Of a DNA stretch of 64,000 bases, positions 1 to 10,165 are shown in pieces. The position numbers and the translations under genes are program-made. Where the stretch lies: contig NC_067204.1 in NCBI RefSeq assembly GCF_026262505.1, positions 14,464,522 to 14,528,521 of the forward strand, read 5' to 3'. The DNA comes from Trichomonas vaginalis G3. Taxonomy: Eukaryota; Parabasalia; Trichomonadida; Trichomonadidae. The notes beneath the pieces are model-generated. The model did no database searches. It saw only the letters and a program-made list of their open reading frames with translations, and had not been told where the DNA came from. Position 1 is the stretch's first letter; each line of letters opens with the position of its first letter.

Positions 1-1326
1 AAGTATAATAGATTCAGCTAAGTCTTTGTAATTATTACAAACTGCAAACTGAAGAGCAGTACCATCCCCAATATCTCTTTCATTGACATTGGCGCCGTGT
101 TCTACAATAAGCTTTGCAACATCTTTAGAATGATTCCTAATTGCAGCAATAAGTATTGGTGTAGCATAAATTTTAGCATTAACATCAACACCATGAGAAA
201 GGAAAATTTCTGCAGTATCTGTACAGTTGTTTCTCAATGGTATTTGATATTCATTAATCTCAGCTCCATGTGAAATTAGAAACTCAGTTAACACTTTATA
301 ATTTTTTTCAGCTGCGTACTCAATTGGAGTTTTGCTTCCTGAATCTTTTGCATTGATATTTATTTTGTAAACTTCTGGTGAACCTAATAAAAGTTTACAT
401 ATCTCTATGTTATCATATAAAGCAGCAAAATGTAGTAGGTTTCTCTTACGTCTATCGACTCTTCCAAAATCAAGATTCTCATTTTTGAGCAAATCAATGG
501 ATTGTGGAAACGCTGCACACCATGGAATTATAGAGTTTTTATCTTTCTCGAAAAAGATAAATAATGCTTTTAAGTTCTGAGCATCTGTGAACTTTTGACA
601 ATCAAAATTAATGAAATTAACATCATAATTCACATATTCAAGGAAACTATTATTATGAGATGAAATCGCATTCATAATGCAAATATCATCAATTGGATGT
701 AGTTTTAAGCATTCATTGATAATATCTGTATTTCCGCCGATTAATGATAGTTGAAGACATTTTTCTGTTATTGCAAAATTGCAACTCGAATGAAGAAAAT
801 AAAAAATGTTCACTGATCCTGAATAAGCGCTAAATTCAATAAGCGAACATTTCCCATGATATATATTGAATGTAGCTTTTGTACAAGATTTCAATGAATG
901 ATTATTGGCATAATCCTTAAATTTATCGATTTGATCATTTAAAATAATGAATTCAAGATTATCTTCCGAAAATACAAAATAAAACCCAACATGTTGGTCA
1001 AATACGCAGATTTCATTATCTTCAGTTATGACTGCGAATGGTGGAATAGCCGCAGCACCAAATCTCTTGAAATCATTCACGGTTATGGAATTTTTTTTGC
1101 AAATTTGGTTGAGAATATTAAGATAAATTATTCGTGAACGCCAATTATATTTGGATGCTGTTGATATGCTTGTAATAATTTTAGAATAAGAAATTTTATA
1201 TTTATCCACTAATACTGTTGAAATTAAATTAAGAATTTCATCAATGGATTCATTTGATCGTATATGAAATATCTTCTCATATACAGCTACTTGTTCGTCA
1301 TAGAGCTTCAGGTACTCAAGAGACAT
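1..1326 (-). CDS. Ankyrin-repeat protein, DUF3447-type, 3' end outside window
   Basis: The frame is open from ATG at 1326 to the window edge, 442 codons without a stop. The N-terminal ~250 residues have the helical layout of the trichomonad DUF3447 ankyrin family (MSLEYLKLYDEQ start, then a CSLIEFSAYSG segment and a SLIGGNTDII segment). Canonical ankyrin repeats follow from about residue 300 (NLLHFAALYDN, EFLISHGAEIN, KLIVEHGANVN). The family is very large in trichomonads. Ankyrin repeats are protein-binding scaffolds, and no specific partner can be read from the sequence. The start is supported by a TCATTT initiator 8 nt upstream. The C-terminus lies outside the window, so total length is unknown. 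Confidence 0.9.
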   Translation of the reverse strand, partial: MSLEYLKLYDEQVAVYEKIFHIRSNESIDEILNLISTVLVDKYKISYSKIITSISTASKYNWRSRIIYLNILNQICKKNSITVNDFKRFGAAAIPPFAVITEDNEICVFDQHVGFYFVFSEDNLEFIILNDQIDKFKDYANNHSLKSCTKATFNIYHGKCSLIEFSAYSGSVNIFYFLHSSCNFAITEKCLQLSLIGGNTDIINECLKLHPIDDICIMNAISSHNNSFLEYVNYDVNFINFDCQKFTDAQNLKALFIFFEKDKNSIIPWCAAFPQSIDLLKNENLDFGRVDRRKRNLLHFAALYDNIEICKLLLGSPEVYKININAKDSGSKTPIEYAAEKNYKVLTEFLISHGAEINEYQIPLRNNCTDTAEIFLSHGVDVNAKIYATPILIAAIRNHSKDVAKLIVEHGANVNERDIGDGTALQFAVCNNYKDLAESIIL

Positions 1327-1330
1327 CTAA

Positions 1331-1336
1331 AAATGA
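1331..1336 (-). promoter_or_regulatory. Trichomonad initiator (Inr) of the left-edge ankyrin gene
   Basis: On the minus strand TCATTT matches the trichomonad initiator TCA(+1)Y(T/A)(T/A). Transcription from its A (1334) would leave an 8-nt leader, typical of Trichomonas mRNAs. Confidence 0.6.
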
Positions 1337-1507
1337 TTAATGGAAAAAAAAATTGAATGCATTTTCAAAAGTAAACAAAATGGGATTGATGGATTTTTTA
1401 TTAATATTTTATGAGTTTATGGTTAATGGTGCATTATACCCATTAAATTTCTGACAATGGGTGAGAAATGTCATTGAAATTTTTCCATAAACGACTTATT
1501 AAAAGTG

Positions 1508-2123
1508 TCATTCCGGACCATCCATCAGGTCATTTTCACGCTCGATTGTTACAGGATCAATCTTATGACTAGCACCTATTATTGTTTTATGGGTCCTTTG
1601 ATCATAGGTTCCTGAAATTTTAGTTTTATCAGTTTCAAAAGTTCCTGTAAAAGGATCTCTCGAAACTTGAGCTCCGATTTTCTGTCCTCCTTTTAATGTT
1701 ATCTCTCCACCAGCAGTTACACCTTTTCTCTGTGGATCATATTCTAAAGAGATGCCATGTTTTCTATCAGAAAAAACCTGTTGTGATTTGGGAACAACCT
1801 GGTCCTTTCATAACTCCCATCGATATTTCTTTGCCAGTTGGTGATGTATAAGATCCACTAGCAGTATATGCCTTCCTAAGTGGATCATATTGGATTCATA
1901 AGGAATCTTAGCCTTTTCATGGCTTCCTAGGTGCTGGAATACCAATTGGAACTGATGGATCTGATGGCTTCACAAGTCTTATTGGTTCCTTTTTTGGAAC
2001 CGTTATTGGAAACTTGTCTGGTTTAATTTGCGGCGACAAAACTGGTGGGACTGGTTTAACAGATGGTGGCCTAATTATTGGCTTTCCTGGCCTAGTGATT
2101 GGTCTTGGCATTGGTCTTGACAT
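1508..2123 (-). pseudogene. Decayed gene for a small proline-rich / beta-repeat protein
   Basis: Translation from ATG at 2123 gives a 68-residue basic, proline-rich segment (MSRPMPRPITRPGKPII...) that stops at 1917. Downstream, other minus frames carry clearly protein-like sequence, including YDPQRKGVTAGGEITLKGG and SRDPFTGTFE, and end at TGA 1508-1510. The repeated DPxRK / DPFTG pattern suggests short beta repeats, each about 30 residues. At least two frame changes lie between about 1740 and 1917, so this reads as a host pseudogene. They could also be indel errors in AT-rich sequence. I do not recognise the family. It is tandem with the ankyrin gene at 1-1326. Confidence 0.5.
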
Positions 2124-2414
2124 TAGTCTCGATAAAATTTTTTTATATATTTATGCATATTGTAAGATTACTATAATTTGTATTCTTGACGAAATAGTAT
2201 TCTATAATTAATGATTGGGACGTTTTCGAATCTCTCAGTTGGTGATAGATATTTTCTGTACATATAAATGCTACCAAATCCGTAGAGTCGAAATATTTCC
2301 GAAATCTTTGTGATCATTGATTTCCACATGTCTAATACAATATTTGTTTCTTCTAATGAGTTTAAAAGATATTTATATGTTAAAATGCAAATCTGTCCTT
2401 TTAAAAAATTTTGA
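2124..2414 (+). promoter_or_regulatory. Upstream region of ankyrin gene 2, duplicated at 41690-41825
   Basis: The ~150 bp before the ATG at 2415 resembles the ~130 bp before the ATG at 41826. Both share a 'cgaaatctttgt' segment, a 'tttcttctaat' / 'ttttctcctaat' segment and a 'cttttaaattttt'-type run next to the start. The duplication of the ankyrin genes therefore included the promoter. No clean TCA initiator is visible right at the start. Confidence 0.45.
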
Positions 2415-4244
2415 ATGTCCGAACAAGACGTTAACCCAAATAAATACAGCGAACTGCGAAGTATCTTTAAATACGATATTGACATATACAATGCATTATA
2501 TCAGCTGAAAACAGAAAATGAAGAAGATTTAAAAGACATTTACAAACTGATCAAAACAGAATTGATTGATTCAAAGAAATACCCACCCAAAAAGATTATG
2601 GAAGACATATTATATATCATTCCGTATAATAATCGCTATAAAAAGTCATATTTATCTCTTGTCAAACTCATATCTGATGAATATCATGTGGAAGAGGTCA
2701 ACAATACTCAACCTATTTCAATCTTCCTGTTTTACAAAGAATATGGAATTAAATTAGACAAATCTGCCGATTTTGAACAAATTAACTCAGAAAATCTTGA
2801 TTTTCAAACAGGAGATACAATTTACAGAGCAATTATGTATAATGACCTTGAAAGATTCATATACTTCACGGAAAGAGATGGATTTGATGAATATCAAACA
2901 CTTGAAAGCGGATTATATCCATATTCTAAAGAAGAATATTCATTGCTTGAATTATGTTGTTACCACGGAGCAGTTGATTGTTTCAAGTTATTAAGGTCTA
3001 AATTTAATTCAGAAATAACTCAAACATGTCTGGAATTTTCATTCTTAGGCGGAAATCAGGAGATCTTGAGTGAATGTTTGAAATATCATACACCAGATGA
3101 AGGATGCATGATATATGCAATTATTTCACATAACATTGATTTTGTTACATTCTTGATGAATGAGTACAATATAGAGATTGATTTATATGATTGTGCAGAA
3201 TATATTAATCTTGAATCATTTTTAGTTTATTTCGATAAAACTAATGATATTAACAAATGCTTTATTATATCTCCAATGTTAAATATTCCATCTCTTTGCG
3301 AATATTTCTTATCACATGGTGCGAATATCAATGAAAAAAATGAAAATGGACAAACCGCTCTTCATTATTCGGCATATCAAAATAGTAAAGAAACATCCGA
3401 ACTTCTTATTTCACATGGTGCAAATATCAATGAAAAAATGAATAACGGTGAAACCGCTCTTCATATTGCAGCAGCTCAAAATAGTAAAGAAACAGCCGAA
3501 CTTCTTATTTCACATGGTGCAAATATCAATGAAAAAGATAAAAATGGAAACACAGCTCTTTTTGTTGCAGCATATATTAATTGTAAAGCGATAGCCGAAC
3601 TTCTTATTTCACATGGTGCAAATATCAATGAAAAAAATATACTCGGAAAAATCGCTCTTCATTCTACAGCATGGAGTAATAGTAAAGAGATAGCCGAACT
3701 TCTTATTTCACTTGGTGCAAATATCAATGAAAAAGATAAAAATGGAAACACAGCTCTTTTTGTTGCAGCATATATTAATTGTAAAGCGATAGCCGAACTT
3801 CTTATTTCACATGGTGCAAATATCAATGAAAAAAATATACTCGGAAAAATCGCTCTTCATTCTACAGCATGGAGTAATAGTAAAGAGATAGCCGAACTTC
3901 TTATTTCACTTGGTGCAAATATCAATGAAAAAGATAAAAATGGAAACACAGCTCTTTTTGTTGCAGCATATATTAATTGTAAAGCGATAGCCGAACTTCT
4001 TATTTCACATGGTGCAAATATCAATGAAAAAAATATACTCGGAAAAATCGCTCTTCATTCTACAGCATGGAGTAATAGTAAAGAGATAGCCGAACTTCTT
4101 ATTTCACTTGGTGCAAATATCAATGAAAAAGATAATGATGGAAATACTGCTCTTTACATTGCAGCAGAAAATAATAGTAAAGATACAGCCGAACTTCTTA
4201 TTTCACATGGTGCAAATATCAATGAAAAAATAATTACGAATTGA
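2415..4244 (+). CDS. Ankyrin-repeat protein 2 (609 aa), DUF3447-type, recently expanded
   Basis: This ORF starts MSEQDVNPNKYSELRSIF. Residues 1-290 are the DUF3447-like helical region (YSLLELCCYHGAVDCFKLL, SFLGGNQEILSECLKY, MIYAIISHNIDF). It is followed by about nine ankyrin repeats ending SHGANINEK. Six of the repeats are three identical copies of a two-repeat block (3537-4130). The frame stops at 4242-4244 with KIITN. The next 77 bp, read in another frame, still encode ankyrin sequence (TPLNIARINNW, then LESYGAEK) to a stop at 4319-4321, so the present C-terminus is probably shortened by one indel near 4230. The N-terminus is closely paralogous to the gene cut by Maverick 2 at 41826. Confidence 0.9.
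   Translation: MSEQDVNPNKYSELRSIFKYDIDIYNALYQLKTENEEDLKDIYKLIKTELIDSKKYPPKKIMEDILYIIPYNNRYKKSYLSLVKLISDEYHVEEVNNTQPISIFLFYKEYGIKLDKSADFEQINSENLDFQTGDTIYRAIMYNDLERFIYFTERDGFDEYQTLESGLYPYSKEEYSLLELCCYHGAVDCFKLLRSKFNSEITQTCLEFSFLGGNQEILSECLKYHTPDEGCMIYAIISHNIDFVTFLMNEYNIEIDLYDCAEYINLESFLVYFDKTNDINKCFIISPMLNIPSLCEYFLSHGANINEKNENGQTALHYSAYQNSKETSELLISHGANINEKMNNGETALHIAAAQNSKETAELLISHGANINEKDKNGNTALFVAAYINCKAIAELLISHGANINEKNILGKIALHSTAWSNSKEIAELLISLGANINEKDKNGNTALFVAAYINCKAIAELLISHGANINEKNILGKIALHSTAWSNSKEIAELLISLGANINEKDKNGNTALFVAAYINCKAIAELLISHGANINEKNILGKIALHSTAWSNSKEIAELLISLGANINEKDNDGNTALYIAAENNSKDTAELLISHGANINEKIITN
3537..4130 (+). repeat. Three perfect tandem copies of a 198-bp two-ankyrin block
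   Basis: The units 3537-3734, 3735-3932 and 3933-4130 appear identical base for base. Each encodes one DKNGNTALFVAAYINCKA repeat and one NILGKIALHSTAWSNSKE repeat, 66 codons in all. Lack of any synonymous difference points to very recent unequal exchange or gene conversion. Confidence 0.95.
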
Positions 4245-4321
4245 CACCTCTTAATATTGCAAGAATAAATAATTGGAATGATACAGTTAAACTTCTTGAA
4301 TCATATGGTGCAGAAAAATAA
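4245..4321 (+). pseudogene. Out-of-frame 3' remnant of ankyrin gene 2
   Basis: The remnant encodes TPLNIARINNW and KLLESYGAEK in a frame shifted from the upstream ORF and ends in TAA at 4319-4321. This is the usual terminal ankyrin repeat of the family, so the gene formerly ended here. Confidence 0.6.
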
Positions 4322-4377
4322 TATTAATCTTCTATCGGCGAGCAATTGTGCAGCCCTAATAAAATCATATATTTTCA

Positions 4378-5425
4378 TTAAGGGTGCACACGAGAGGATC
4401 ATGTAAACTTCAGAATTTAGAACCTTATTTTTAGGCATTATCTTGGCTACCTATTTAGGCTCGAAAAGCAAAAAATATCAAAAAATACAACTTGAGTCCA
4501 TTATGACCCTTTCATGGAGGTAGTTTTTATCCGCTAGTATTTTCCCTTTGAATCTCTTTACAATTCGAAATCAAATTCAAAACTCAGTAGAAGAAAGGAA
4601 GAATCGACTTACTACGGTTGTAATACGAATAAATACATATATTGAATTATTTTTATTTACATAATAATTGTTTGAAGCTCATATTCCAACAAATTTTTAA
4701 ATAAAAACATTAAAATGTTGAAAATGTTCATATATTTTAATAGGGTTTTGGCACTTTATTGAGGAATTACTACATACATAGTCGAACTGAACTTGATATT
4801 TTGAAATTTAAATTATTTATCAAAATTAAAATTTAACTTGAAATTTATAATTATTTAGTCATATTTTGCATAATTCTAAGTAGATTTTGTAAAAAATCAA
4901 GAAAGAAAAATTTTAACGTGCTTTATTTTTTCTTTTTTATAATAATACATATTATTATATAATTAACATATTCATAATGTTTCACCCTTTCAAAAATATA
5001 ATCCTCCTCCTCTCAAATAAACGTACATACGGGTGGCCTCTTTTTTCAAAAAATTAAAATTTGAAATTTTGGGCTCAAATATTAGAGATTTTTTCAACCT
5101 TCAACGATATATGTTGTCTATATCAGACCTCCTTTCTTTTTGATACTTAACATTGTTCCTAAATCTTAGCCGTTAAGGCTGTTCTGAAAATATTTTTTTT
5201 TCGAAAAAATTCGAAAAAAATTCTTAAAATTCAAAAATCCCTTAATTCCTGAGGATTTTGGAAAAAAGTTTTTACATGAACATGTGTATATTATATGAAG
5301 TATATTGATAAGGTAAAAATCAAATTTTATTGCATATTCATCGAGAAAATAAACTAACGAATCCCTCAAAATTGAGATGGTAATCCTCCTCCTCTCAAAT
5401 AAACGTACATACGGGTGCACCCTTA
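4378..5425. mobile_element. Candidate non-autonomous DNA element with TTAAGGGTGCAC ends (~1.05 kb)
   Basis: The left end reads TTAAGGGTGCACACG (4378-4392). The right end, on the opposite strand, reads TTAAGGGTGCACCCG (5411-5425). The inverted ends match at 14 of 15 bases and enclose about 1 kb of AT-rich DNA with no convincing ORF. A partial further end (GTGCAGCCCTAA, 4349-4360) lies just outside. The family is unknown and no clear target duplication was found. Confidence 0.5.
5001..5035 (+). repeat. 35-bp direct repeat, second copy at 5383-5417
   Basis: ATCCTCCTCCTCTC followed by AAATAAACGTACATACGGGTG occurs at 5001-5035 and identically at 5383-5417. The second copy runs into the right terminus of the 1.05-kb element, so the first may be a solo or nested copy of that terminus. 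Confidence 0.8.
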
Positions 5426-5477
5426 ACGATTAAAGTTCTGAAATTTGAATACCTGGAAACTTTTTTTTCAGCAATTG

Positions 5478-5601
5478 AAGGGTGCACTTACGCCTCTATG
5501 ACATGGACTTCAATTCAGATGTTTAAGGCTAATTTTCAATGATGCTTCACGCCAGTTGTCAAAAATTTGAATTAAAGTCAGATGGGCGTAAGTGCAGCCT
5601 T
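5478..5601. mobile_element. Short MITE-like inverted-repeat element (124 bp)
   Basis: AAGGGTGCACTTACGCC (5478-5494) is matched in inverted orientation by GGCGTAAGTGCAGCCTT (5585-5601), 16 of 17 bases. The core 'GGGTGCAC' is shared with the ends of the neighbouring 1.05-kb element, so both may be mobilised by one transposase. The internal 90 bp are non-coding. Confidence 0.55.
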
Positions 5602-5906
5602 AAGTATATTCATGGAATTAGTCTATAACGCCTTAGGTACCTAAATCAGCTATATCAAAGGTTAATATATGCATAAACTATATATTTACCCTTTTCTGAA
5701 TTACATTAATGTTTTTTTGATTTAATTTGATGTAAAACTACAAAATCTCATTAAACTTCGCATTTGCAATCGATGATTTCATAGATTTAAACACTTTAAC
5801 TTAAGAGACTTATCATATTTAGAAGAGTATCAAGAATACTTTTGGATTTAAAGCTATTAAACAATATGACGAGACTTATACCGAAATTCTCTGGTTTTGT
5901 TTGACG

Positions 5907-5932
5907 CTTCACGCCGATAAAAATTTTCACAA
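5907..5932 (+). promoter_or_regulatory. Putative core promoter of the 1407-aa gene
   Basis: TCACAA at 5927-5932 fits the TCA(+1)Y(T/A)(T/A) initiator, 13 nt before the ATG. GCTTCACGCC at 5907-5916 also occurs at 5543-5552. Whether it is a factor site or a repeat fragment cannot be told here. Confidence 0.5.
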
Positions 5933-5941
5933 ATTTCTTAT

Positions 5942-8900
5942 ATGGAGAACAATAAATCAGTTTTGAGGAGAACTACAGTCAAAAAACTGATTCATTCTGC
6001 AACTCATGATGAACTCCCCGAACCAATTTCTCGATTTTTTCAGTCGTTATTAGCTTATCCGGACGCTATCGAACAGACTTTTGAAGAAATCAAGTCGATT
6101 ACATCAACTAAATTTATAACATGCATATTAGAAATAGTTTATTTAAGTTTAAACGATCCAAATAATACGTTTTCAGAAGAATTTAAGGTAAATATTGTCA
6201 AATCCTTATTGCAATGCGTTGAAACACACTTCCCATCCTCATACACAAAGTCAGAAACATCAACTTTCTTATTTTTACTCACAGTTTCGAAAATTTTATG
6301 CATTTATCCGAAAATTACTATGACAAATCTACCAGAAACACAATCAAATCCAAATGTTACTGCTTTGATTCTTATTTTTATATCGCATTCGAAAGATATC
6401 GATCCTTCTCCTTATATGTCGTTGATTTCAAATAAACTTGGCAACAACCTTGTTTCTTATGCATCGTATTATGTTATTGAATACTTTTCATCGATGACAG
6501 AAGGCCCTAGCATCAAAAATATTATTTCATCGTTTAAATCTATATCTGACGATGCTATAATTCCACACCTTTCATCACCAATGATAGAAGCTCTCATTAG
6601 AAGACTAGATGCTACAAATGTCAAAGAAATTACAACTTTATTAAGCTATTTACCGAAAAAACTACGAAAAGATCCATCAGGAACGATAAAATTATCAAAA
6701 TTAATAGAACAAGCCTACGAATTTCCAGATGCTCCTACAATTTTCAAACCTTATTTCGAAGAAATTTTAAATCTTTGTCTCATCACAGTAAAAAGCACAG
6801 ATATCAAGCCAGAAGAAGAGATCAAAGACATAATGACTGTTATCCGCAAAGAAATTGCTGATTCTTTCATGCTTCTCATACAAAAATTCAATTTTAATCC
6901 ATTTGAGTCATTTTTCGCCTCCAAAGCGGTAAACCATCAACTCAATGTTCTTCTTATGATGGCTTACATAGTCAAATTCGCTCCAGAAGGCTTTGTTCAA
7001 GAAAATTATTTGGATATCTTTACAGGAATCGTTTCAACTAACAAGAAATCAGATGTATTGAGTCTATTAGTCCATATCTGTTACTATTTTGTCCAGAAAT
7101 TCCAATCAAAAAAGGCATTAAAAACAATAATTTTAGCTTTGGACCATGATTCTGAAGTTGCATCACAATACTTAGTATCTAAAGATTTGTCATTTGATTT
7201 CCTATTCGATGACTTGGCTTCAATGTTTAAACCAGATTCTTCTCCTCAAATTTACTTGAAAACAATTACACTTGTCCTAAAGGCACATTTGCCAGAGTCA
7301 CCGCAACTTTACGTGTCAGAAAGATGCGATATTCCAGAAAGTGACTCAAATTTCGACTTAATTCCAAGAGCGGACACAGCATACGGTTCAGAACAAGAGC
7401 AGGCACCTGAGGCAACACCTACAAGTAACACGATCTTGTTCTGTTCCGTTTTGACCGCTTTGGAAAAGAATGTAGCTTTATTTGACTTATTACCACTCAC
7501 GGCGAGCGCCATTTCGCCTTCATTCTCACAGGCGCTTGTAGCTAAGTTCCCCTCTCCCAAAAATACTCAGAATTTCGCAGCAGTTATGAATAAAAGAAGA
7601 TTTCAATTAGATTCTCTTGCTGCTTACGGTACTGCGTTACAATCACTCGATAAAACGACCATTAATGCACTTGCACAGACGTTCCTTATGCTCAGACCTG
7701 ACGAATCTATGTTATATCTCGCAATTACGTTACAAATGGTTCCGAAAGTAGTTGCAGAGAGCTGTCTTAAGAAGACATTGCATTTTGCACCAGACTATCC
7801 TGAAATCTGTGGCAAAATGATAGCTCTTGTGTCGTATGCGCATCCATCTGTTGCAATGAACTTCATTAACACGATGATTAACGATGCTTATAGTAAAAGA
7901 AGGTTTGCTTTCTTTAGATCATCAGTTCTTGACGATAAAATGGTGATTGTTGTTTTGAAAACTCTTGGATCTTGTTCAACTTTCATAGAAAGCGAATCTT
8001 TTAACAACGATTTCCTCAGTTTCACCACAAACTTCCTAAATAAGTACTTGAGTGTCCCGCAACCCTCTCAGGCCGTAAATTCCGCAGCTTTGTTCGCCAT
8101 CAGAAAATTGGGACAACGATTATTTTTGTATCAACAGGAAAATACAGAAAACTTATTTGCTTTCAAAGATTTCTTAGTGCAGTATGTTTGTACATACTAC
8201 CTGGATGTAGGAGACTCGATGCTGTCCAATAATACTGTCAACAACGAGGTAGAAATCATTATTAATATTCTCAGCGCATTGGCAGCCATGATGCCCATCA
8301 GGCCTATCAGAATATCAGACAAACACCTCAAAGTAATCGAACTTACAGCTGTTTTGCTTCAAGTTATCGATGTAGATAAATTTAATCCGATTTTAAAGGC
8401 CACAAACTCATTTTTATGCACATGCGTTGATTGCCAACCAACACTATCTCTATTTACTATCGCTATTAAGCCTTTATTCCCTGCATTACTGATGCATTCA
8501 GAATGGAAACAAATTTCGATGCTTTTATCATCAGTATGTTCGAAGTGGGAGAAGGTATCACTCGCAGAATCATCAGAAACACTTAATACAGCGATTACGA
8601 CCATATGTACCTTAATATCTTACACATTACCTTTAGTTTTATCAGAAGAAGCTGGAAAAAGTGCTTCAGAAGTTGTTTCCAGCCTCATTTCTCTTTCCAG
8701 CGCCGCCAGAAACCAAATTCTCGGTCTTCCTAAGTCAATTCGACCGGCATGTGGGGATACGACTGGTTTAGAAGGCGATGAGTTGATGATTGCTGTTTGT
8801 TCTTTGGTTTCCAAGTCATTTTTGACAGCGCAAGTCTTTGATATCGTTAATTCTCTAATAGATCTGTTAGGAAACACTAAAGTATTAACGTGCCATTACT

Positions 8901-10165
8901 TAGGACTTGCTGTATCAGTAGAACAACTGCTTAAACTTCGAGGACGTGAAGAATTTCGGTTTGATAATCAAATTGTTGGTGGATTATGCAAAGCAGCAGC
9001 CGGAAAAGACGAAAAGATCACTGAAGTGTTTATGCGGATACTTAGTATGTTGTTCAAATCCCGATTAGTGTCTGTTCTCACTTCATTCATGGAAAATTCA
9101 TCATCTTTGTCAGACCAATTTATTGAAAATATTTTCAAAGAAATCTCCGAAATTGACGATGGAATTACTAAGTTAACTGAAGAGATTTCTCGGACATTGA
9201 GTTGCGAATCACCATCAACAGAGACATTGAGTTTCTGTAACAGGTCATTAGGAATATTGAATTCTTCAAAACATGATATTCCTGATGATGTTTTCTCGAG
9301 ATTGGTCATTTCATGTTTGAAACGTCCGAAATCTTTTCAAATTTTGAGTGGAGAAGATTATGAAAAATTTGTTTTGCAAATTCCTAAGGATCATCCTTCT
9401 TCTCTCCAAACAATAGCTAATGAAAAGATATCTATGGATGCCGCTCTTTGTCTAACTTTCGCAAATTCTGATGATAAAACTTGTTCTGAATTTTTGAAAC
9501 AAAGTTTGGAAATTTTGACAAAAAGTGCCAATAAAATTACCAAACAACATTTCACTTTGTTGCAAAATATATTCAAGAATAGGTCTCCTAATGCATATGA
9601 ATCGATTTCACAGTCGATTTCGGATTTTTTGGTAAATTATTTATCAGATGAATCGGCATTTGACGTCATCATGTCGTATCTAGAGAATACAACGAAGAAA
9701 GATGATTTCTGGGTCTCATTGGCTAAGAAAGAAAGAGAAAGTATCACTCACACAATGCCAATAAGTATCAAGATTTTCAAAATTTCTTCTCCGAACGCAG
9801 AAGCAATTGCACCTTTATTGGCAAGGTCCGCAGTACTTAAATCCCCTGAATCCGATGACTTTATCAAAATAGCGGCAAATTCATTGAAAGTCAAAGAAGG
9901 AAAGACTTCATTTGAAACAGCCGTGAACATTATGAAGTGTGAGGAAATGTCTTCGTATAGAAAAGAAGTCCTTGAAGGTCTCACGAGGTTCATAAGAGCG
10001 AATGACCATGCAGACATCGCTTCTTCAGCTGTTACTTCACTTTGTCAGTCAATTACTGATGAAAACGCTTTTGCAATAGAAGCTGTAATAGAAACACTGC
10101 CAAGCGCTTTAGCTGGCGATAATGATTCTGAAGTTAATGCTATTATTAGATTGTTATCTAACTAA
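5942..10165 (+). CDS. Large alpha-solenoid (HEAT/ARM-like) host protein, 1407 aa
   Basis: This is an intact 1407-residue ORF, the longest host gene here. The sequence is almost all amphipathic helix pairs rich in Leu, Ile and Ser with regular 35-45-residue spacing (e.g. LLSYLPKKLRKDP, VLLMMAYIVKFAPEGF, LAITLQMVPKVVAES). That pattern is typical of HEAT/ARM solenoids found in karyopherins, ribosome-biogenesis scaffolds and similar large adaptors. There are no transmembrane segments, signal peptide or catalytic motif that I can see. Base composition is less AT-rich than its surroundings, as expected for a conserved host gene. The start has an initiator 13 nt upstream. I do not recognise the orthologue. 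Confidence 0.85.
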   Translation: MENNKSVLRRTTVKKLIHSATHDELPEPISRFFQSLLAYPDAIEQTFEEIKSITSTKFITCILEIVYLSLNDPNNTFSEEFKVNIVKSLLQCVETHFPSSYTKSETSTFLFLLTVSKILCIYPKITMTNLPETQSNPNVTALILIFISHSKDIDPSPYMSLISNKLGNNLVSYASYYVIEYFSSMTEGPSIKNIISSFKSISDDAIIPHLSSPMIEALIRRLDATNVKEITTLLSYLPKKLRKDPSGTIKLSKLIEQAYEFPDAPTIFKPYFEEILNLCLITVKSTDIKPEEEIKDIMTVIRKEIADSFMLLIQKFNFNPFESFFASKAVNHQLNVLLMMAYIVKFAPEGFVQENYLDIFTGIVSTNKKSDVLSLLVHICYYFVQKFQSKKALKTIILALDHDSEVASQYLVSKDLSFDFLFDDLASMFKPDSSPQIYLKTITLVLKAHLPESPQLYVSERCDIPESDSNFDLIPRADTAYGSEQEQAPEATPTSNTILFCSVLTALEKNVALFDLLPLTASAISPSFSQALVAKFPSPKNTQNFAAVMNKRRFQLDSLAAYGTALQSLDKTTINALAQTFLMLRPDESMLYLAITLQMVPKVVAESCLKKTLHFAPDYPEICGKMIALVSYAHPSVAMNFINTMINDAYSKRRFAFFRSSVLDDKMVIVVLKTLGSCSTFIESESFNNDFLSFTTNFLNKYLSVPQPSQAVNSAALFAIRKLGQRLFLYQQENTENLFAFKDFLVQYVCTYYLDVGDSMLSNNTVNNEVEIIINILSALAAMMPIRPIRISDKHLKVIELTAVLLQVIDVDKFNPILKATNSFLCTCVDCQPTLSLFTIAIKPLFPALLMHSEWKQISMLLSSVCSKWEKVSLAESSETLNTAITTICTLISYTLPLVLSEEAGKSASEVVSSLISLSSAARNQILGLPKSIRPACGDTTGLEGDELMIAVCSLVSKSFLTAQVFDIVNSLIDLLGNTKVLTCHYLGLAVSVEQLLKLRGREEFRFDNQIVGGLCKAAAGKDEKITEVFMRILSMLFKSRLVSVLTSFMENSSSLSDQFIENIFKEISEIDDGITKLTEEISRTLSCESPSTETLSFCNRSLGILNSSKHDIPDDVFSRLVISCLKRPKSFQILSGEDYEKFVLQIPKDHPSSLQTIANEKISMDAALCLTFANSDDKTCSEFLKQSLEILTKSANKITKQHFTLLQNIFKNRSPNAYESISQSISDFLVNYLSDESAFDVIMSYLENTTKKDDFWVSLAKKERESITHTMPISIKIFKISSPNAEAIAPLLARSAVLKSPESDDFIKIAANSLKVKEGKTSFETAVNIMKCEEMSSYRKEVLEGLTRFIRANDHADIASSAVTSLCQSITDENAFAIEAVIETLPSALAGDNDSEVNAIIRLLSN

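Noticed and set aside
2014-2211. Plus-strand glycine-rich ORF (MSGLICGDKTGGTGL)
   Set aside because: Mirror frame of the minus-strand proline-rich pseudogene.
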